A stretch of DNA of 64,000 nt. It comes from Prinia subflava (taxonomy: Eukaryota; Chordata; Aves; Passeriformes; Cisticolidae). The DNA lies in contig NC_086251.1 of NCBI RefSeq assembly GCF_021018805.1, forward strand, positions 43,966,767 through 44,030,766. Direction: 5' to 3'. Position numbers and translations under genes: made by a program. Numbering within the stretch: the first letter of the stretch is position 1; each line of letters begins with the position of its first letter. The notes under the pieces were generated by a model. That model did not search any database. It was not told where the DNA came from and worked only from the letters and a program-made list of their open reading frames with translations. Shown in pieces: positions 24,201 to 39,056 of this stretch.

Positions 24201-27200
24201 GGCTAGACAGATTATTTTTGCATTTTGTTACTGTTTTGAGTCATGTTTCCTGCAGCTTGTAAAACGATCACAAGATTTTGGTTTTAAAGCTTTTATATAA
24301 AGTTAAACTACCTTTCTTTCTTCCTTTTTTTTCTTTCAATAAAAAATGGGTTCTCTTGGCTGCAATGTACACTGAGAACCAGATTTAATCAACAGTTACA
24401 TTACTTGTTTGACTGATTGATTCAGCTTTCCTCTTACTCAAGCAGTGAATGAAATAATCAATGTCTCTAAAAATAGGGAACAGAAAGATAGCTAAAGAAT
24501 CAGTGAAATAAATAGCATACAACTTTACAAAGGAAGGATTGCCACCCTACCTGCTCATATTCCTGTCTATCCTGCACAGCCTGAAGTTTGACTTTTCTCA
24601 GACAAAGCTGTCTTATTTTTTAAAATCTCCTTTTGAAAATACTCCCAAAGAGAGGAATCCTTATTCTCTGGCAGAAGTCACATCCTCTGAAGTAGCAGAG
24701 GTTTGTCTCTTTTTTACCCATGCCTTTACAAATACATAGATACCATCAAAAATGTAGCTCTATTATAAAATGAGGCATTATCAAGATACATCTGAAGAAA
24801 TACCTGCACATCTTTCACAGACAAAAGCCTGTGCCGGTGGTCAGAGTCTGTAGATATTTTTTGAGTGTTGGTGTCGGGTGCTGGTGCTGTCATGTCGCAT
24901 GGTCACAGTGATATTGGGATGCTCAGTGACCCATCTCAGATGTTCCCCTGCTAGACAAAAAAAGCAAGTATCTCTTTCTGTCCGTGCAAGCAGGTCTGAC
25001 TCATGCAGCATGCTCAGAACCACAGCTTGGTTTAATGTCTTTTTTTAAGCTGCTGGGAAATAAAGAGAAACTTAAATGGTCAGATCTTATTTGCATGTTC
25101 TAACTCTGCTAGAGCTTTTCTTGATTTAAAAGTCTAAGACTTAAAACTGAACTGAGGATCTGTTTTTTGTTCTGATGAGAAAAATGTAGGACTTCATAGA
25201 ACATTGCTTCTTTCCTGTAGGTGCTGAAGGACACATGTTCTCCCCCAGATGACTTGACTGAGCTCTGGCAGGGAGCTTTGATCACTAGTGAACTGTAAAT
25301 ACAAAATGGCAGCAAAATGGTTACTCGATGAGAGAGCACTAAGAATAAAATACAGCAACCAGTGGGTCTATAGGAACAATAATCTTGAATGGAAATGGCT
25401 ACATTTCCCCTAAAAGTGATTTCTTAAAGACCTTGGTAATAGTGGTTTCAAAAACTGCACATCAGTTCAGGACAAAAGACTGCTTGGACAGCTACACTAC
25501 TTTGACCCCAAGAATCCAGCTTTCACTGTGGCTTATGTTTTGGGAAGTAAAGAAACTTGAGGTAAATAGCTGGACGTCTGTTACTAGGTACAAGTACTAT
25601 AAATCTTTTGGTGGAAAAAAAAACTCCTTTTCCAGTGAAAAACTTAATGCATTTCCTTTAGAAAAGTGGTTTTGCCTAAAACTGGTTAAAATATTGTATA
25701 AAATAATCAGAATCTTGCTCACAAAAGAAGAAAAGAAAAATCCCTCTTGTCTCTCTCCAGTGCAGTTATTTCCATGTTCCTTTCAATGTCTATAACCTAG
25801 GGCAATGATTTTTTGTAATTTAACTTTGAGACAAAATATTTTGATCTAATGTTTCCATACTGGTATTACACTTTGGTAATACGTAAAACAACTGTATCTC
25901 TAAGGCACTTAATTGAACTAAATAATATTATAATTGTTCATAATTGACTAGCCTTTTTGTTGTCAAATCTAAGTGAATTTGTTTGGCCTGTAAGTATTAG
26001 TGTAAGATTTTTCATTCAAAGAAGCTGAGGAAGAGGTGGAGAAAGAAAAAGAAATCAAAGGAAAAAGTAAAAGTTGGTCTGATAAGGGGGGGGAGTTGGA
26101 TTTTTGTTTGGTTTTTTTCCCTAAATTCTGACTACATTTTTTCCTAGGCTCCTTTACGCCACATACAATAAGGAATAATTTTTTTGGTTAATTTTTTCCA
26201 CTAAAAGTATAGTTTCCAGAATATATAAAGTTTTCTGATTTTTAACATCAGTTTTATTTGTTTTATCATAACAGAAATAAAAATTTTGACAGTTTCAGTA
26301 TGTTTAAATGTTTTGGACAAAGACTATTTAAAATTCCCTTATGTTTATTTTTAATCCTGTAACCTCCAATCCAAGTGTATTTTTTTAAGAGAAGCAGAAT
26401 TTTTAACTGGATATATAGTGAAAATATTTTTACTTTTTTTCCAGCAATTTTTTCCTTAACCTTAGTATTATTTCTGTTTAGTTATTTTTTTCCTTTCCTT
26501 TTTTTTTTTCCTTAAACACATAACTCTTGTGAAAAGGGAGCAGATGGCTTGCCTGAAACCTGTTTTTCTGTTATTTTAATATCCTGCACAAAATACTGGC
26601 TTTATCATCCTTTTCATGGATGAAAGGATATCATCCATTTCAATATACAGATTCACAACCCAAATCAAAGTATGAAATAAGGGCATGAAAATCATGAAAA
26701 ACCTGGGTCCTTCCTGCATGATGGCTGGACAGAACATAACAGCCTTCCTGCTGTGTGAATTTTATATATTTTAGATAAAATCTGTATTGTTTATTTTTTC
26801 CTGTGGTCTATGGCTTTGATATGATCATTTTATCAATAGTCTTAAAAGATATGTAAAGCCAGCCCTTTATTCAGTCACTTTGGCTGGCCAGGTACTAGAT
26901 AACACAAACCTCCTTTCTATTCTTCACAAGGACTTCATTCCACACCAGAAGAGTCTCCTACTTCATCAAAGGACACATCCATGGCTATCAGCCTACCCTC
27001 TGTTGTAAGCTTCTTCCCAGGTTGCTCTCATTGTGTTCTCCTTGAGTTCTAGGACATCAAAAATTCCTGAGAGTTTGAAATATGGATAACAACACAGTAG
27101 GAGAAAGGTGATTTTTTAGAATTCTACTTATACTTGGTTAAAAAAATCCTGATGTGCAAAATTTTCTACAAACTGATTTTCTGTAGCTAACTATTACCCT

Positions 27201-30200
27201 ACCTGCTAGCTCGTCTCAGGCTTTCCAGTTCAAAATGTAGTCAAAAAACACATGACATGCTGCTGGGCACTTAGCAGCAATCAAAGCAGACCTGGTGACT
27301 CCTCCAAAGAGCTTTGTTCCAATTCCAGCCTGCCTGCTGTACCGTGCCTAGCAAACCCTCTTGCAGAATCCCTGAGGAAGCTCATTACTTCAGCTGAGCT
27401 AAAATGTTTTACTCTAAACAAACACAGCAAACTGCACTGCCTTTATAAATAAAATTACCCCAGACAGAAAGCTGTCCTATTACTTCAGAAGTATGTATTG
27501 AAAAGCTGATTAAATTCCTTCTGTCTTTTCCATTGAAGCTCTCAAAAGTAGAGTTTCTTCACTCTCACAGAGCTAGCCAGCTCAGCAGCCACATCTAATA
27601 CCACACTGCTTTTCCTTTGATGTGGAGTGACAAGCGAGGAGTTTTGGCTGCCCTACCAGATGAGAAGGATTGTGTTGCTCTTGTCAGTAAGGTGTATGTA
27701 AATTTACATGCAAAGGTCATCTGGACATTCCAGTAGCCTGAAAAGGACTGAGAGGATATGAGTGCTTCTCATTGCTTTTGGGTAAGCCCCTAGCAGTTGT
27801 GACTAAAGCCTACTTAGAACCGCGAATTACGAAAACCATTGAAATTAGGAATGATAAAATTGAGTTGTCCCTCTCTTTCTTGTGGTGTAAAAGCAGATGA
27901 GGAAGTTTCTGATCAATGACTGTGACTTCTGGCAGGAAATAAAAAGAAGATGCAGAAATATAAAATATCTTTTGCCCACAAATTTAAGGGTTTGTTATTG
28001 CTGTTTACTACTTCTTCAGGAAGTTCTGTAATAGGATGAAAGTGTAGTACCTCAAAGGCATAAAGGTATGATGCTTTTCAAACACCTATAGCATTTCCTT
28101 CAGTGGTTCTAACTGGGAAAAAAACCCCAATTGGAATGGCTATAACATTCTTTCATCTGGTAGTGAGATGAATAAACCTTACACAGAACTGGGAGATACT
28201 TTGAAAATAGAAAAGAAAAAATTCTCAGTGGATGAATCAAAAGATTTCAGTCACAGGCAGCTGTCACAATTTTAAGTTGAAATTTTAGATCAAACGAGTA
28301 TTCCTTTAAAGTTAGGAATCTACGGTCACAAATCTCCACTCTCCTCAGAGAGGACAAATCATGTTACACTCTAACTCACAGGCAGGCAGGAGATGGATTT
28401 AAAGTTATGCCCAGCCAATTCTTGTTCATTTACTGCCTCACAACACTTAGTAAACATTCCAAGTAAAGAACTGTACAAGTGTAATTGTATTACTAGTTCC
28501 AGGCTGATCTAAACTTATTCCCTTTGAGACAGAGCACTGGGTTCCCTGAACAGGTTTATCTTCTCTGGATGAGTTTCAAAGCAGATTCATTATCAGATAT
28601 CTGTCAGGATCACTTTGAGTGTTATGTGAGTATTAGAATTAAATAAACATTGGAAAATTAGAGACAGATGTTCAAACAGGTCTTTCTTCTGCTTTTTAAA
28701 ATGAAAAAAAAAAATCTACATTTTTCTTAAATGGCAAGGTCTTATAAATTTGGTATCTTTCTTTTCATTCTGTCATGGTTATAATTTTTATAGATTTTTT
28801 AAAAAATTGTTTTTCTGTTGTTTCTTATTATTTTCAGTATGGATTTTGTTACGCCTTCACAGGCAGATGGAATAAGACACTGCCTTCCAGATTTTTATGG
28901 AATAACTTGGATCAATAGAAGACATTGCAGATCCTTTTCCACAAGTCCAGCCATGATGTATGTGTACAGTATAATTTTCCTTTACCTTATCTCCTAAGAG
29001 AGTTTTGCAAATCCCTTAGACCTGAGTAGCAGATTTTGTTGAGACATCACCTGAAAAAAGGAAAGTTGGGGTGTCCTGACACAGAGGCTCCCTTATCTCC
29101 CACACTGCTGAATGCAAGAGCAGGAAGGAGGTGGCGATCTTTTGTGTCGTGTTAGATGTCACCAGCTCTCCTTGACCTTGGAACGAGGCTTTCACACAGT
29201 GCCAAAAGTGGCTTTGATATCCACTAAGTATTGAAGACTCTTTGAAGGTCCAGGTACAGTTTGTATAACTTTGTCTCTCCAGGTACAACTGAGATGTCTG
29301 ATAAAAGTCACAAGTCCAGTCTCCTCCTAAGAGAATGCCAACACACGAGCATTGCAGAGATGGTAGAAGACAGTTGTAAGATTATTTCTGAACCATTCTT
29401 TACAATTTCAGGTGAAGCCATGCAAACTCCTGCACCGTAGATAGGTATTCCGCTTGAGTACAATTGTATGGAATTTTATTTTGCTTTAATTTTCCTTTTT
29501 CTATCATATTATTCTAAGTATTTTTCCTACATGTATTCACAACATTATACAGTATAACCAGTGACTTGTAGTCATCATTTGAAAGATAATACAATTCAAG
29601 TTCAGACATTTTGGCAAATTCTAAAGATTTGAAATAAGACCTGTGTCTTCACTTCTGTCTTAAACAGAATAAAATTTATAACTTTAGTGTCTCAAAAAAA
29701 TGTTTGGTGTCCTACAGAAGGAGAAATATACTCTTGGTCTTTTTATCTACACTGCTTTTTTAGAAATTAAAGGAAACTTGGATATTTTTCATATACCTTT
29801 GAAAATACACAACAGTTTTAGCTAACTGTCTGTATTTACTTTGCTTATCTCTACCTGTATTGTAAGCTGCAATACATCAGGGAAGCAGTTGCAGTGGAGA
29901 AAGGTCCTGGAGCCACCGTTTAGAATTTGCTATTTGTAATACTGGTTCTTTGCAAAGGAAGATAACATTAAGATGACTTTTCCATTGCTGTGTCTGTCTT
30001 CATACATCAGCTAATAAGGCTGATGTGATAAGCTGTGTCCACAGAAATGATGGGTATAGCTCGGGAAGGGTTGGTTTAGTGCAGGTGGCATGCAGTTATT
30101 CTCAGCAACACCAGACAAAGACAGGAATAGAAAACCAGCTATAACTTAAATTTGTCAATGACAATGTAATAGAGAAATATGGACGTGGACTTTAATCAGC

Positions 30201-31673
30201 TGTTCTACAGCTTAGTGAACGTAGGGTTTAGCAAATCCCACGCTGAATTTAATTTTGCTATGGCTGCACAGTAACAGATAATACTGAGGGTCTATAACAT
30301 ACTTCAGTCTGAGGTGTAGAGGCATACTGGACATGCTGTCTCAGGTATGCCAGGACCACACCAAACCAAAGACAGGTAAAAGTATATACTGTATTCACCA
30401 GTAACTCTGAAAAGTGTCCTGGGTATCTTGCATCTTTTGGTTCTTGATTAGATCATGTTTTTCTTGTGATAACTGTAGGTGCTTTTGCTGTTGTTTTAAA
30501 CTTTTATTGCATGCCAAATCTTCTATGCAACTCTGAACTTGAGCAGAACTATTCGCATATATGAAAATTTCATTGGATGTTGGGGGTGTAAGTCTCTATA
30601 AAAAATTAACTATATTGTAATGCAGTTTGCCCTTCTTGTATCTTTCCCTCTTTCTTTCTAATTCTGACAGCATTTTCCAGAAATTCCATTAATGAAAGAC
30701 TATGAGTCACTAATTACAAAATTATGTCATTGAAACTGTAGTTCAAAATCCATAAAAGTTAATAAAGCCTCTCTAATGGTATAAGTTATATCAATTTATA
30801 AGCATAATTAAAAGTACAACTGAAACGAACCAATTTTTCACCTTTTGAAGAACTTCCAAGTCACTTCTGATTTCTTTTAATGTGGAAAATAATGTACCAA
30901 ATAAAATGATAGACACTAAGACACAGATAAAATCCTAAGGATGAGATCCTCAGCCAGTGGTGTCAGTGCTATAGGATTCAGAAGTTTTAAGCCCATGGGT
31001 GTTTTAAGCCTATAAGGTTTACCATTGCATCACAAATTCTTTCCTCTTTGTTAATATCTGTGCGCACCACTGGGAAAAATAATGAAAACACAAAAGTGAA
31101 CAGGGTCTTGACTGGGATTAAGTGATGCAGACAACTCTAATTGGAACCAACTTCCCTCAGGGCGGCGATGAGTAAAACTTAAGCCCACTGCTTGTTCTGA
31201 AATGTCATAAAAGAGAGCTATTTTCCTGTACTTGTGGTTGAACACTGTTGATTTAATTACAACAAAAAGTGACTGGGAAATATTTTTGAGAGAGATTAGT
31301 TTCCTGTTGTCAGCTGTCACTGAGATGGATAGAACTCAGGCTTACTCTTGAGGCAGTAGTTATGAGCTAGTTTGCTGGTGGCTGAGACAATAGGCTGCAT
31401 ATTTTTAAATTGTATCAAGAAGGACCTATTATTTAGGATTCCTTATTACTGTCAGTGTCACAACATCTTGAATTATTCAAAGGGAGCATTGCTTCCATCC
31501 GTCAGTCTCCCCTTTGCTGTCAAAGATGCAAATACAAATTCTCATTGCATAGGGGAAATTTGTAGTATAAAAGGGAAGGAAGAAAGATGCCAGGAAAAGT
31601 TAAATGATATAGGTAGAAAATCCTCTGGGGAAAGAGCAACTGGAGCTTTGAATTTTTATAGTTGACACATAAT
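18297..31673. other. Gene-free AT-rich sequence
   Basis: Thirteen kilobases without a recognised gene or transposon. Short open frames (60-136 codons; the longest is 25385-25795, plus) have no motif or splice context. A segment at 28838-28957 has a strong upstream acceptor and a fair GTATGT donor with one frame open throughout; see findings. AT dinucleotide tracts occur around 20600-20625 and 23010-23060. Patches near 24840-25030 and 29030-29330 are less AT-rich but unidentified. Confidence 0.55.
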
Positions 31674-31913
<240 letters not shown>

Positions 31914-31926
31914 GAAAAAGAAAGAA

Positions 31927-34900
31927 ATTTACATCTAGAGAATTTACATCTGAGGGTATCTGGATGTCTGTTTCAATCTAAAGCTGAGATGCTAGAAACT
32001 GTGCTGGATGTGTCTCAGAGAAAAAAATGGAAACTTGTCCTATGAAGACCAATGATTAGAATTGCGAAAACAAAGGCAAGTTCAACTAGGTTAAGAGCAA
32101 GGTGTAAAAATAAATTATATGGCAGTTGAGCACATTTCAGAATATAGTAGTAGGGAACACAACTGGTCAGACTTTTGTAATATCTTTTTCCACTATAAGT
32201 GGTGATTTATTGAAGCAAGATTTTATGGGGCCAAAGATTGGTATCAAAGACACTTTAACTCATAGGTTGTTTTAGATGAGTTTTCAAAGCAAGCTTCAGT
32301 ATTTCTTCAAAAGTTTTTCAACAAATTTTTCCAGTTTAAAATTCCTTTTTTTTAGAAAATGAAGGAAACTGTGTGTCTTTTAAAACTGTTGTGATTAAAA
32401 TGATTCATTTCAAGATAGTGCTGGAGTAAGCTTTCTTCTATGCCCCAAAATATTTGAAAAGATATCTTTTCAGTCTTGAACATTTTTGAAATTTCTAGTG
32501 TTCATCCTACTTAGAGATGAAAATATTTTGAAACGTTGTATCACTGAAACATGTTTCCTGTGAAACTAGAGCATAATAATTCTCCCTCTTCTACACATGC
32601 ATCTACCATTCTCGTTGAAGAAATTTCATTAGAGGAATCCAGTGGCCTATTCAAACAAGTCCATTCTCTGTGGCTTGAAAGTGACAGCAAGGGATTTAAA
32701 TCTCAAAGATCATTCTGGGTCTACAGAATCTGTGTAATGTTCCCTGGGCTCAGACCACAGAAACACAGAAATTTCAGGGCATGCCAGTCACAGTATATAA
32801 GGAAGCCAGGGCACTTCCTCATCTACTTCGTGCTACATTTTCAGAGTCTGCTTATGCCATGATTACTTCTCTTGTTTTTACCATCAGAATTATGGAGAGT
32901 AGTCTTTTACATTTGAATTGAGACTTGGGCAAGTGCTGCCCTGAAGGAAGGGCTGCAAATGCAGTGTGGCTGTTGACCTATCTGTTTTCTGTGATGCTGC
33001 TCACAGCACTGTTTGAAAAATATTTTAATTATGAAAAGTAATCATAAAATGTTATTCCAGCATTTTTATTTGTGAAATCTTAGTAAAAAATCAATTCCTG
33101 GGTGCTTTTCAAGGAAACACTGCAGCCTGAACAAATTAAAATAGAACAAAGTGTGGTCTTTGTAGGGTGCCTTTAAGTGAATTCTGTATCACTGCACCTG
33201 ACTTGCTCTCATGTTAGCTTGAGAAATGCCTTTTCCGTCTATTAGCCTGAAAACTCTTTCAGCCAGGGAAGGGGAAAAATTCCATAAAAGAAATTTATTA
33301 TATTTCAGGGTTTGCTGCTGAATTTTAGCTTATTTTGCAGGGAGAAAATGGGAATAGATTCAAGAGGAATATCAAAGCTATTAGAGAGGAGGCCAGGCTG
33401 AAGTGTATTTCATTTTCATTAGTGCAAAGGCTTTCCATCTCCTCTAACCTGCACTCTCACCATATGCACAATGAAAAACAAAGGGTTCAATTTGCTCTAC
33501 AGCACTGGTAGAATTGAACTAATTGATTAACAGCAATTTCCCCCATCAAATAAATGGAGCGATGTGATTTCTGACATGGACAGAAACAAAGCTCAGAAGC
33601 TGGTAAGGATACTGGTTTTGAATACAAACAGGCAGGAACTAAGGACAGGAGTCTCAACACAAATGAACCTCCTGGGCAAACCATTACCATGAGCCTGCAG
33701 AGGCTTCTTTTAGCTCTTAAACAGCTCCTTCTTCATGACAGTCTGAACTGAATCTAAGCAGCTGTCCCAGCTAACTGAGCTAGCCTTGAGCATAGACAGC
33801 AGGGCACTTAGGAGAGGAAAATTATCTCCTGTCCCTGAAACTCCCTTGCCACAAAGCAAGCTACATCTGCACTTCTTGCATTTGCAGTGGAGACTTGGTC
33901 ATGGCTCCCAGTCCACTATATTTTGTTCTTTTATTGAAATTGTATCCCGTCAATAATGCAGAGCCCATGGGCCTTGAGCTCTTTCCCTCCTTACCCATCC
34001 TCCTTTCAGTGACCCTCAGTAAAAACACACTTCTGAAGAGTGCTTTAAATTTCTCATTTTTTTTGTTTTTCATTTTGCAGCAAGATCTTGCTTTCTTGCT
34101 TGGATTCTCCTTTGCCATTTTCTGTAATGTGTTTGTATCCCACAGTAAATATGACTATGGAAGAACTTGATCAGGTATGCAAATTATCTTGGAAGAAGCA
34201 CAGTGTTAGGTACTATGCTAGCAAAGAAGTCAGCAGATTCCTTGCTGTTTTTTCCTTAAGATAAAACAAATAAACTTCAGCCATATTTTTAGGCCAAAGG
34301 AGACAGAAGAATGAACATAAAAATGAGGAATCTCTGGTCCAGTTTTAAGACATTGCTAAGTTGATTGTTTGCATGGTTGAGTCAGCTGATAGTGCTCTTG
34401 AGCATTTTCTTTGACTCTGTAAATTCAGATCTTTAGCAGTGCTGTGTGGAGGTCTGTCTCTCCTCTGACTACAGAACCAGCCAAGATGACTTCTCTGCTC
34501 TTTTGCTCTTTTAGAATAATTTTCACTAGCATTCCTCTGGATTTTTTTTTTTTTTTTTCCTCCACAGGGATGTGCAAATAAGGTTACAAGTAGATTGCTT
34601 ACTTATGGGATAGCATATGAAAGCTCCACCAGAGGGGGGTAGACCTGATTACCTGCAAGAACATTTGGAATAGTTGACATAACCATATGGAATAATCTTC
34701 CCCTAGATAAAAAAAATTAATAAATTTAAGAAATCTGTAGTAAAGAAATTGCAGGCCACAGATGCAAGCCTTCTTGGTATAGAATCATCACTTACATTTA
34801 AAGGATTAGAAAACGAGTAAGAACATGATACAAAACAAAGGAGAAGAAAAAACTATGGTTTGTGCAAAACATTAAAAATTATGGCAAGGAATGGATGCTG

Positions 34901-37900
34901 GCAGAAAATAGAGGGCCAAAAGTGAAAATAAAGGCAAGGAATTGCATAAGTTAAGGTCATTATTAAGGAGCAAGACACAGGAGATTTAAATAATGGTGGC
35001 TGAACAAAAATGTTTAAATATTTTCTCACAAGAATACTACTAGATGAATGTAGGGGTAGGTTATTGGAAGTAGACCTTCAGGTAAAAAAACAAACCTTTG
35101 AAAGCTAGTGTGTTGGTATTGCTTGCAAATCGTCTTTTAGGAGAAGGAGGAGAATCTCAGGGCCCAGCTTTAGCAGAAATAGCAAAACATTGGTCCTTTG
35201 CTTTTGACTTTTGAGTTAGCAGAATTCCAGTATTGCTGTGTTTGTACTGAATGATTTCCAAAATATTTCCCTGAGGCTAGTGTAGTTGAGATGGTTTAGC
35301 AATGCAGGAAGAGATTTTGCACCTGTATGTTCTCTCCCATGCTCCATTTCTTTTATGCTCTCAAAGCTTCCTGGTGTTTGCCTAAAGTTAAATCATCCCT
35401 TCCCACCTCATAGGCAAGAGCTTTTCCGATTGCACTTTAATTGCCTCAGTGTTAATCCCTGTTTAATAGTGTTAAATTTTGCAGCAAATTAAAACCTAAT
35501 TTCTGGGTTTGAACTGTATCATGTTGTGCGAGTTACATCTTGACATTACAATGTGCCCAGCTGCCCGCATGATACTTCATATCCTGAGGAGTGTTCCATG
35601 GCTGTTTCAATGCCACAAAGCACTGATGTCAGTCCTCTGCAATTTCCAAACTAGAAACTGTGAAGAGCAAAAGAGAAATAGTTTCCACAAAATTATTTGT
35701 GAAAATAATTGGGCTGAAAATTATTGCATGGTGGTGGAGACTGAAATCCTCATAGAGGCTGACAGAGATGCTCTTGGAGAGCGAATTTTCCTCATAGTCA
35801 CCCCTTGTTATCAAATAAACCTACCTGTCACTGGCCTCCTTGGTGAACCCACAAACAAAGACTGGAGGTAGGAAGGGGGGGATGAGGAAAGGAATGTGTG
35901 TTTGCTCTAAGCCAGAGGACTGAAAGCCTTTACTGTTTTCAAGTATTTGGTAAAAAATTCTGGGAACCAAAAGAACCTGAAAAATGTTCACATTTCAGGC
36001 ATATACTGGACCATGAAATGTGTTGGCTCTCCTCTTGCTGTTTTTGTTTTTGGCTACAAAACCAGCCCAAAGGATTTGCAGAATGAGCAAAAATACAGTA
36101 AACAGCTTTAATGACTGTACCTAGGGCACAGAGCAATGAAGCTGACAAAGAGATCTTCATGCTGTCTCTTGATTGATATGTGTACTTAATTGAATGCCAC
36201 ATCATGTACATATTGTGTGTCTTGAGGCACACAGTAAGATTTTACCACTAGCAAGTGACAGCTCTGGGCATAAATAAAGCATTTCATTGATTGTGGAATG
36301 ACTGTGGGTGGACTTGTGGCAGATCATGTGCAAGCCACTCCAAAGATAACAGTAGTGGCAAACCATTTCTCTGCTATTCACAGCTCCTTTCAGAACTGTT
36401 TTAGCTCTCATGCACTTTCCAAGATGAAATGTAGAAGCTGTGGGCTGTTACTGCAGGCTAAAGATAGACCTCCTTACCTCTTCACTCAGTTTATGTACTG
36501 ACAATGAACTCTTCCCCTCTTTATATTTTTCCTATTGGGACAGAAAAAGGATGCAATTGATACCATAACATTGACTGTTCTGCTTGGAGGGCTGTCTCTT
36601 GAGAGAGTTTTTTCCTGAGTGCTGCTGTATCTTAAAGTGTTTTCACAAGTGACTGGGTGCATGCAGAATTGCACGTACGCTGACACCTGCCTGTAGAGGA
36701 ACTTGATACCGTGACACTAAGCATGGCTTGTGCTGTCCTCTCTGTGGTCCACAGTCTACTGATACATGATAATAGAAAAAAAAAAAAGGGCCTTTTTTAG
36801 TATTTTTTAAATTACTGTTATTAAGTAGGGTAACACTACAATGAGACAGGCCAAGTCTCACTAGGAAAAAGGGTGCTGCTTCATTTGGGACATGCCCCCA
36901 ACCAAATTCCACTCCTGCTCAGAGCTGGATTGGCAAAGGAGACCATTATGTCATGTCTTCCATTGTAAACCATTCCTTTGTTCCCTGGAAGCAAATTAAG
37001 TACAGAATATTTTTTTGCCCTGTACTCTGAATTAATGCAAGGTGTCCAAGTTCCAGTCTACTAGTTTGCATTTTCTTGGACAATCAACGCCTCTCTTCAA
37101 AAGGGTATTGTAAGGTGGATTTGGCTCATGCTGATCAGAGTGGAAGGTCACTGATGATATAATGATGGTTCAGTAGAAGGAAGTCGATTCAATTTCATGG
37201 TAAATTTTGCAACAGAGGAAAGGTGGTATACTGGAGTTTGTATTCATGTAGTACAATTCCTCTTGGCTGTGCTGACCACTACCATAAATGAAAACCCTGT
37301 AAGTAATGTTAGCAATACATAAAGACTTAAAACTAGCTAATCACAAAGTGAAATAGTACTAATAATTCAAAAAGTCAAGTAGCAAAGACTGTAGAGGTTA
37401 ATTAAGAAAACTACTTTCATATTGGATGGAAATCTTGACCACTGGCCATCCAACAATTTCTCTTGTTTGCAGGGATCAGCTGTAAAGGTAGAGATTTTAA
37501 GCAATTTACTTAGGCTTTGATCCAGGTGTCACTGAAGTTAGGGGATACCTTTATGCTTTCAGGGAGCTTTGCATCTGATGTTAAATTTCATTCAGGTCAG
37601 TACCTATGCAGTATTTGAAAAGTCGTAGATGGGAAAATGGGAGAAAGAGAGGAACTGGAACTCTCAATTTACCAATTACCCAGAAAATTCATATAAGTAG
37701 TGATTTAAAGAAGTGGAAAGCAGTGGAGTTAAATAATTTTATTTCCTTCAGTTAACAATAACACATTAGGTTGTTAAGATGAAAATCTTTTAAGAATCTA
37801 ATATACTTTTTATATACATGCTGTTTGTTTGTGCATGTTAACTTCAGCAGGGAAACCTGAGCAGTCAATTTTCCTCAGCTGAAGCTCTGAAGCTTGCAGA

Positions 37901-39050
37901 TTTGTGTATTTCAATACATTGGAGAGATTACTTCTCAAAATATATTTTATGTATATTTATACATATATACATATATATACATATGTATTTATATACTTGT
38001 ATTGGTTTCATGACAACACTCTTGAAAAGCTCTTTTTTATAGATTTATAATGTAATTAGAAAATCATGTTTTGTTGGCTGAACAAAAATTTTAATGTAGA
38101 ATCTTACAGTAATATGTTAATTATCCTGGCTCATATTGGCCTCTATTCAGTCTTAGCTTGAAGATTCAAGTATTCTCTCCTCTATTTAATGTATTGCTTC
38201 TGATTAAGCCTTAACAATTGCAAGCACAACTTTGTTACACGATTTTCACCTTGACCTCACAATTGTGTGCTGCTATGTTTCATTATTTATGAGATATTCA
38301 AACTTTAAAAACCACAGTTTAATAAAAGCATCTATATCTTCCTGTGGGATTACCACACAATTATAGTTGCCATATTCTCTTTACCATTGTAGGACATATC
38401 AAATATAACCATCCCGAGATGGTACTGCCCAGAAAGTAAAGAGTTAGTAGAACAATTAAGTGCATTACATTTCCTGACTCATTTTTACTCTGTTCCTATT
38501 AATGCTGAAAGCATGCACAGATTATGTACTTAAAATCTTTTTGCATTTCCAGGAAGATTATTGTTTATATCTTCACAGATGTGGAAAATGTTAGCATGTA
38601 GGTGTTACTCCTAGCTTTATAATATCAAATGCATTGTTTTTGGTTTTGATTATTTAAAAAATATACCCAAAACATACTAATTGAAAATATGCAAACAGTA
38701 TTAAAATACTTAAGGTATTGCATAATATTTACTGCAATGAAATTCTTGAGACCTTTTTTGAATTTGCCAAGAGCAGAACAGATGACTTGGTGGTTCTTTG
38801 GCTGAAGATAATGATATCATTAGTGAAAAGACAAGAAAATACAAAATATAGAACTCTGGATGTGAAAAATGTTTCTGCTCTCACATCATATTACAGAAGG
38901 TGAATCTTGAATTCAGGCCTTAACAAGTCATTTGAGGAATATGTAAACAGTTTATTAAAACATCAGCATTGTTTTAGATGATTAAAACATCATCTCTTAC
39001 AGGAGACCAGATTCTGCAAATGTACCGCAGTTTGGCTGGGACACACATAA
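31927..39050. other. Gene-free sequence with candidate regulatory blocks
   Basis: No gene is recognised. Two stretches (about 33330-33560 and 35270-35720) are complex, non-repetitive and rich in homeodomain-like motifs; they are discussed as possible conserved elements. A 94-bp segment at 34081-34174 has a very good acceptor and a CAG|GTATGC donor with an open frame. A 17-nt T run lies at 34542-34558, a palindromic A6GG-g-CCT6 sequence at 36787-36803, and an AT-rich (ATAC/TATA) patch at 37938-37998. Confidence 0.5.
37938..37998. repeat. AT-rich (TATACA)-type low-complexity tract
   Basis: Alternating purine-pyrimidine AT-rich DNA with irregular ATACAT and ATATAC units, about 60 bp long. It is a typical decayed microsatellite. 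Confidence 0.7.
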
Positions 39051-39056
39051 TCCATT

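Noticed and set aside
25385..25795. 136-codon plus frame
   Set aside because: Unrecognised product with no splice context; within chance expectation for 64 kb in six frames.
36787..36803. A6GG-g-CCT6 palindrome as a transcription terminator
   Set aside because: Intrinsic terminators of this form are bacterial; in this vertebrate context it is an A-rich/T-rich coincidence.
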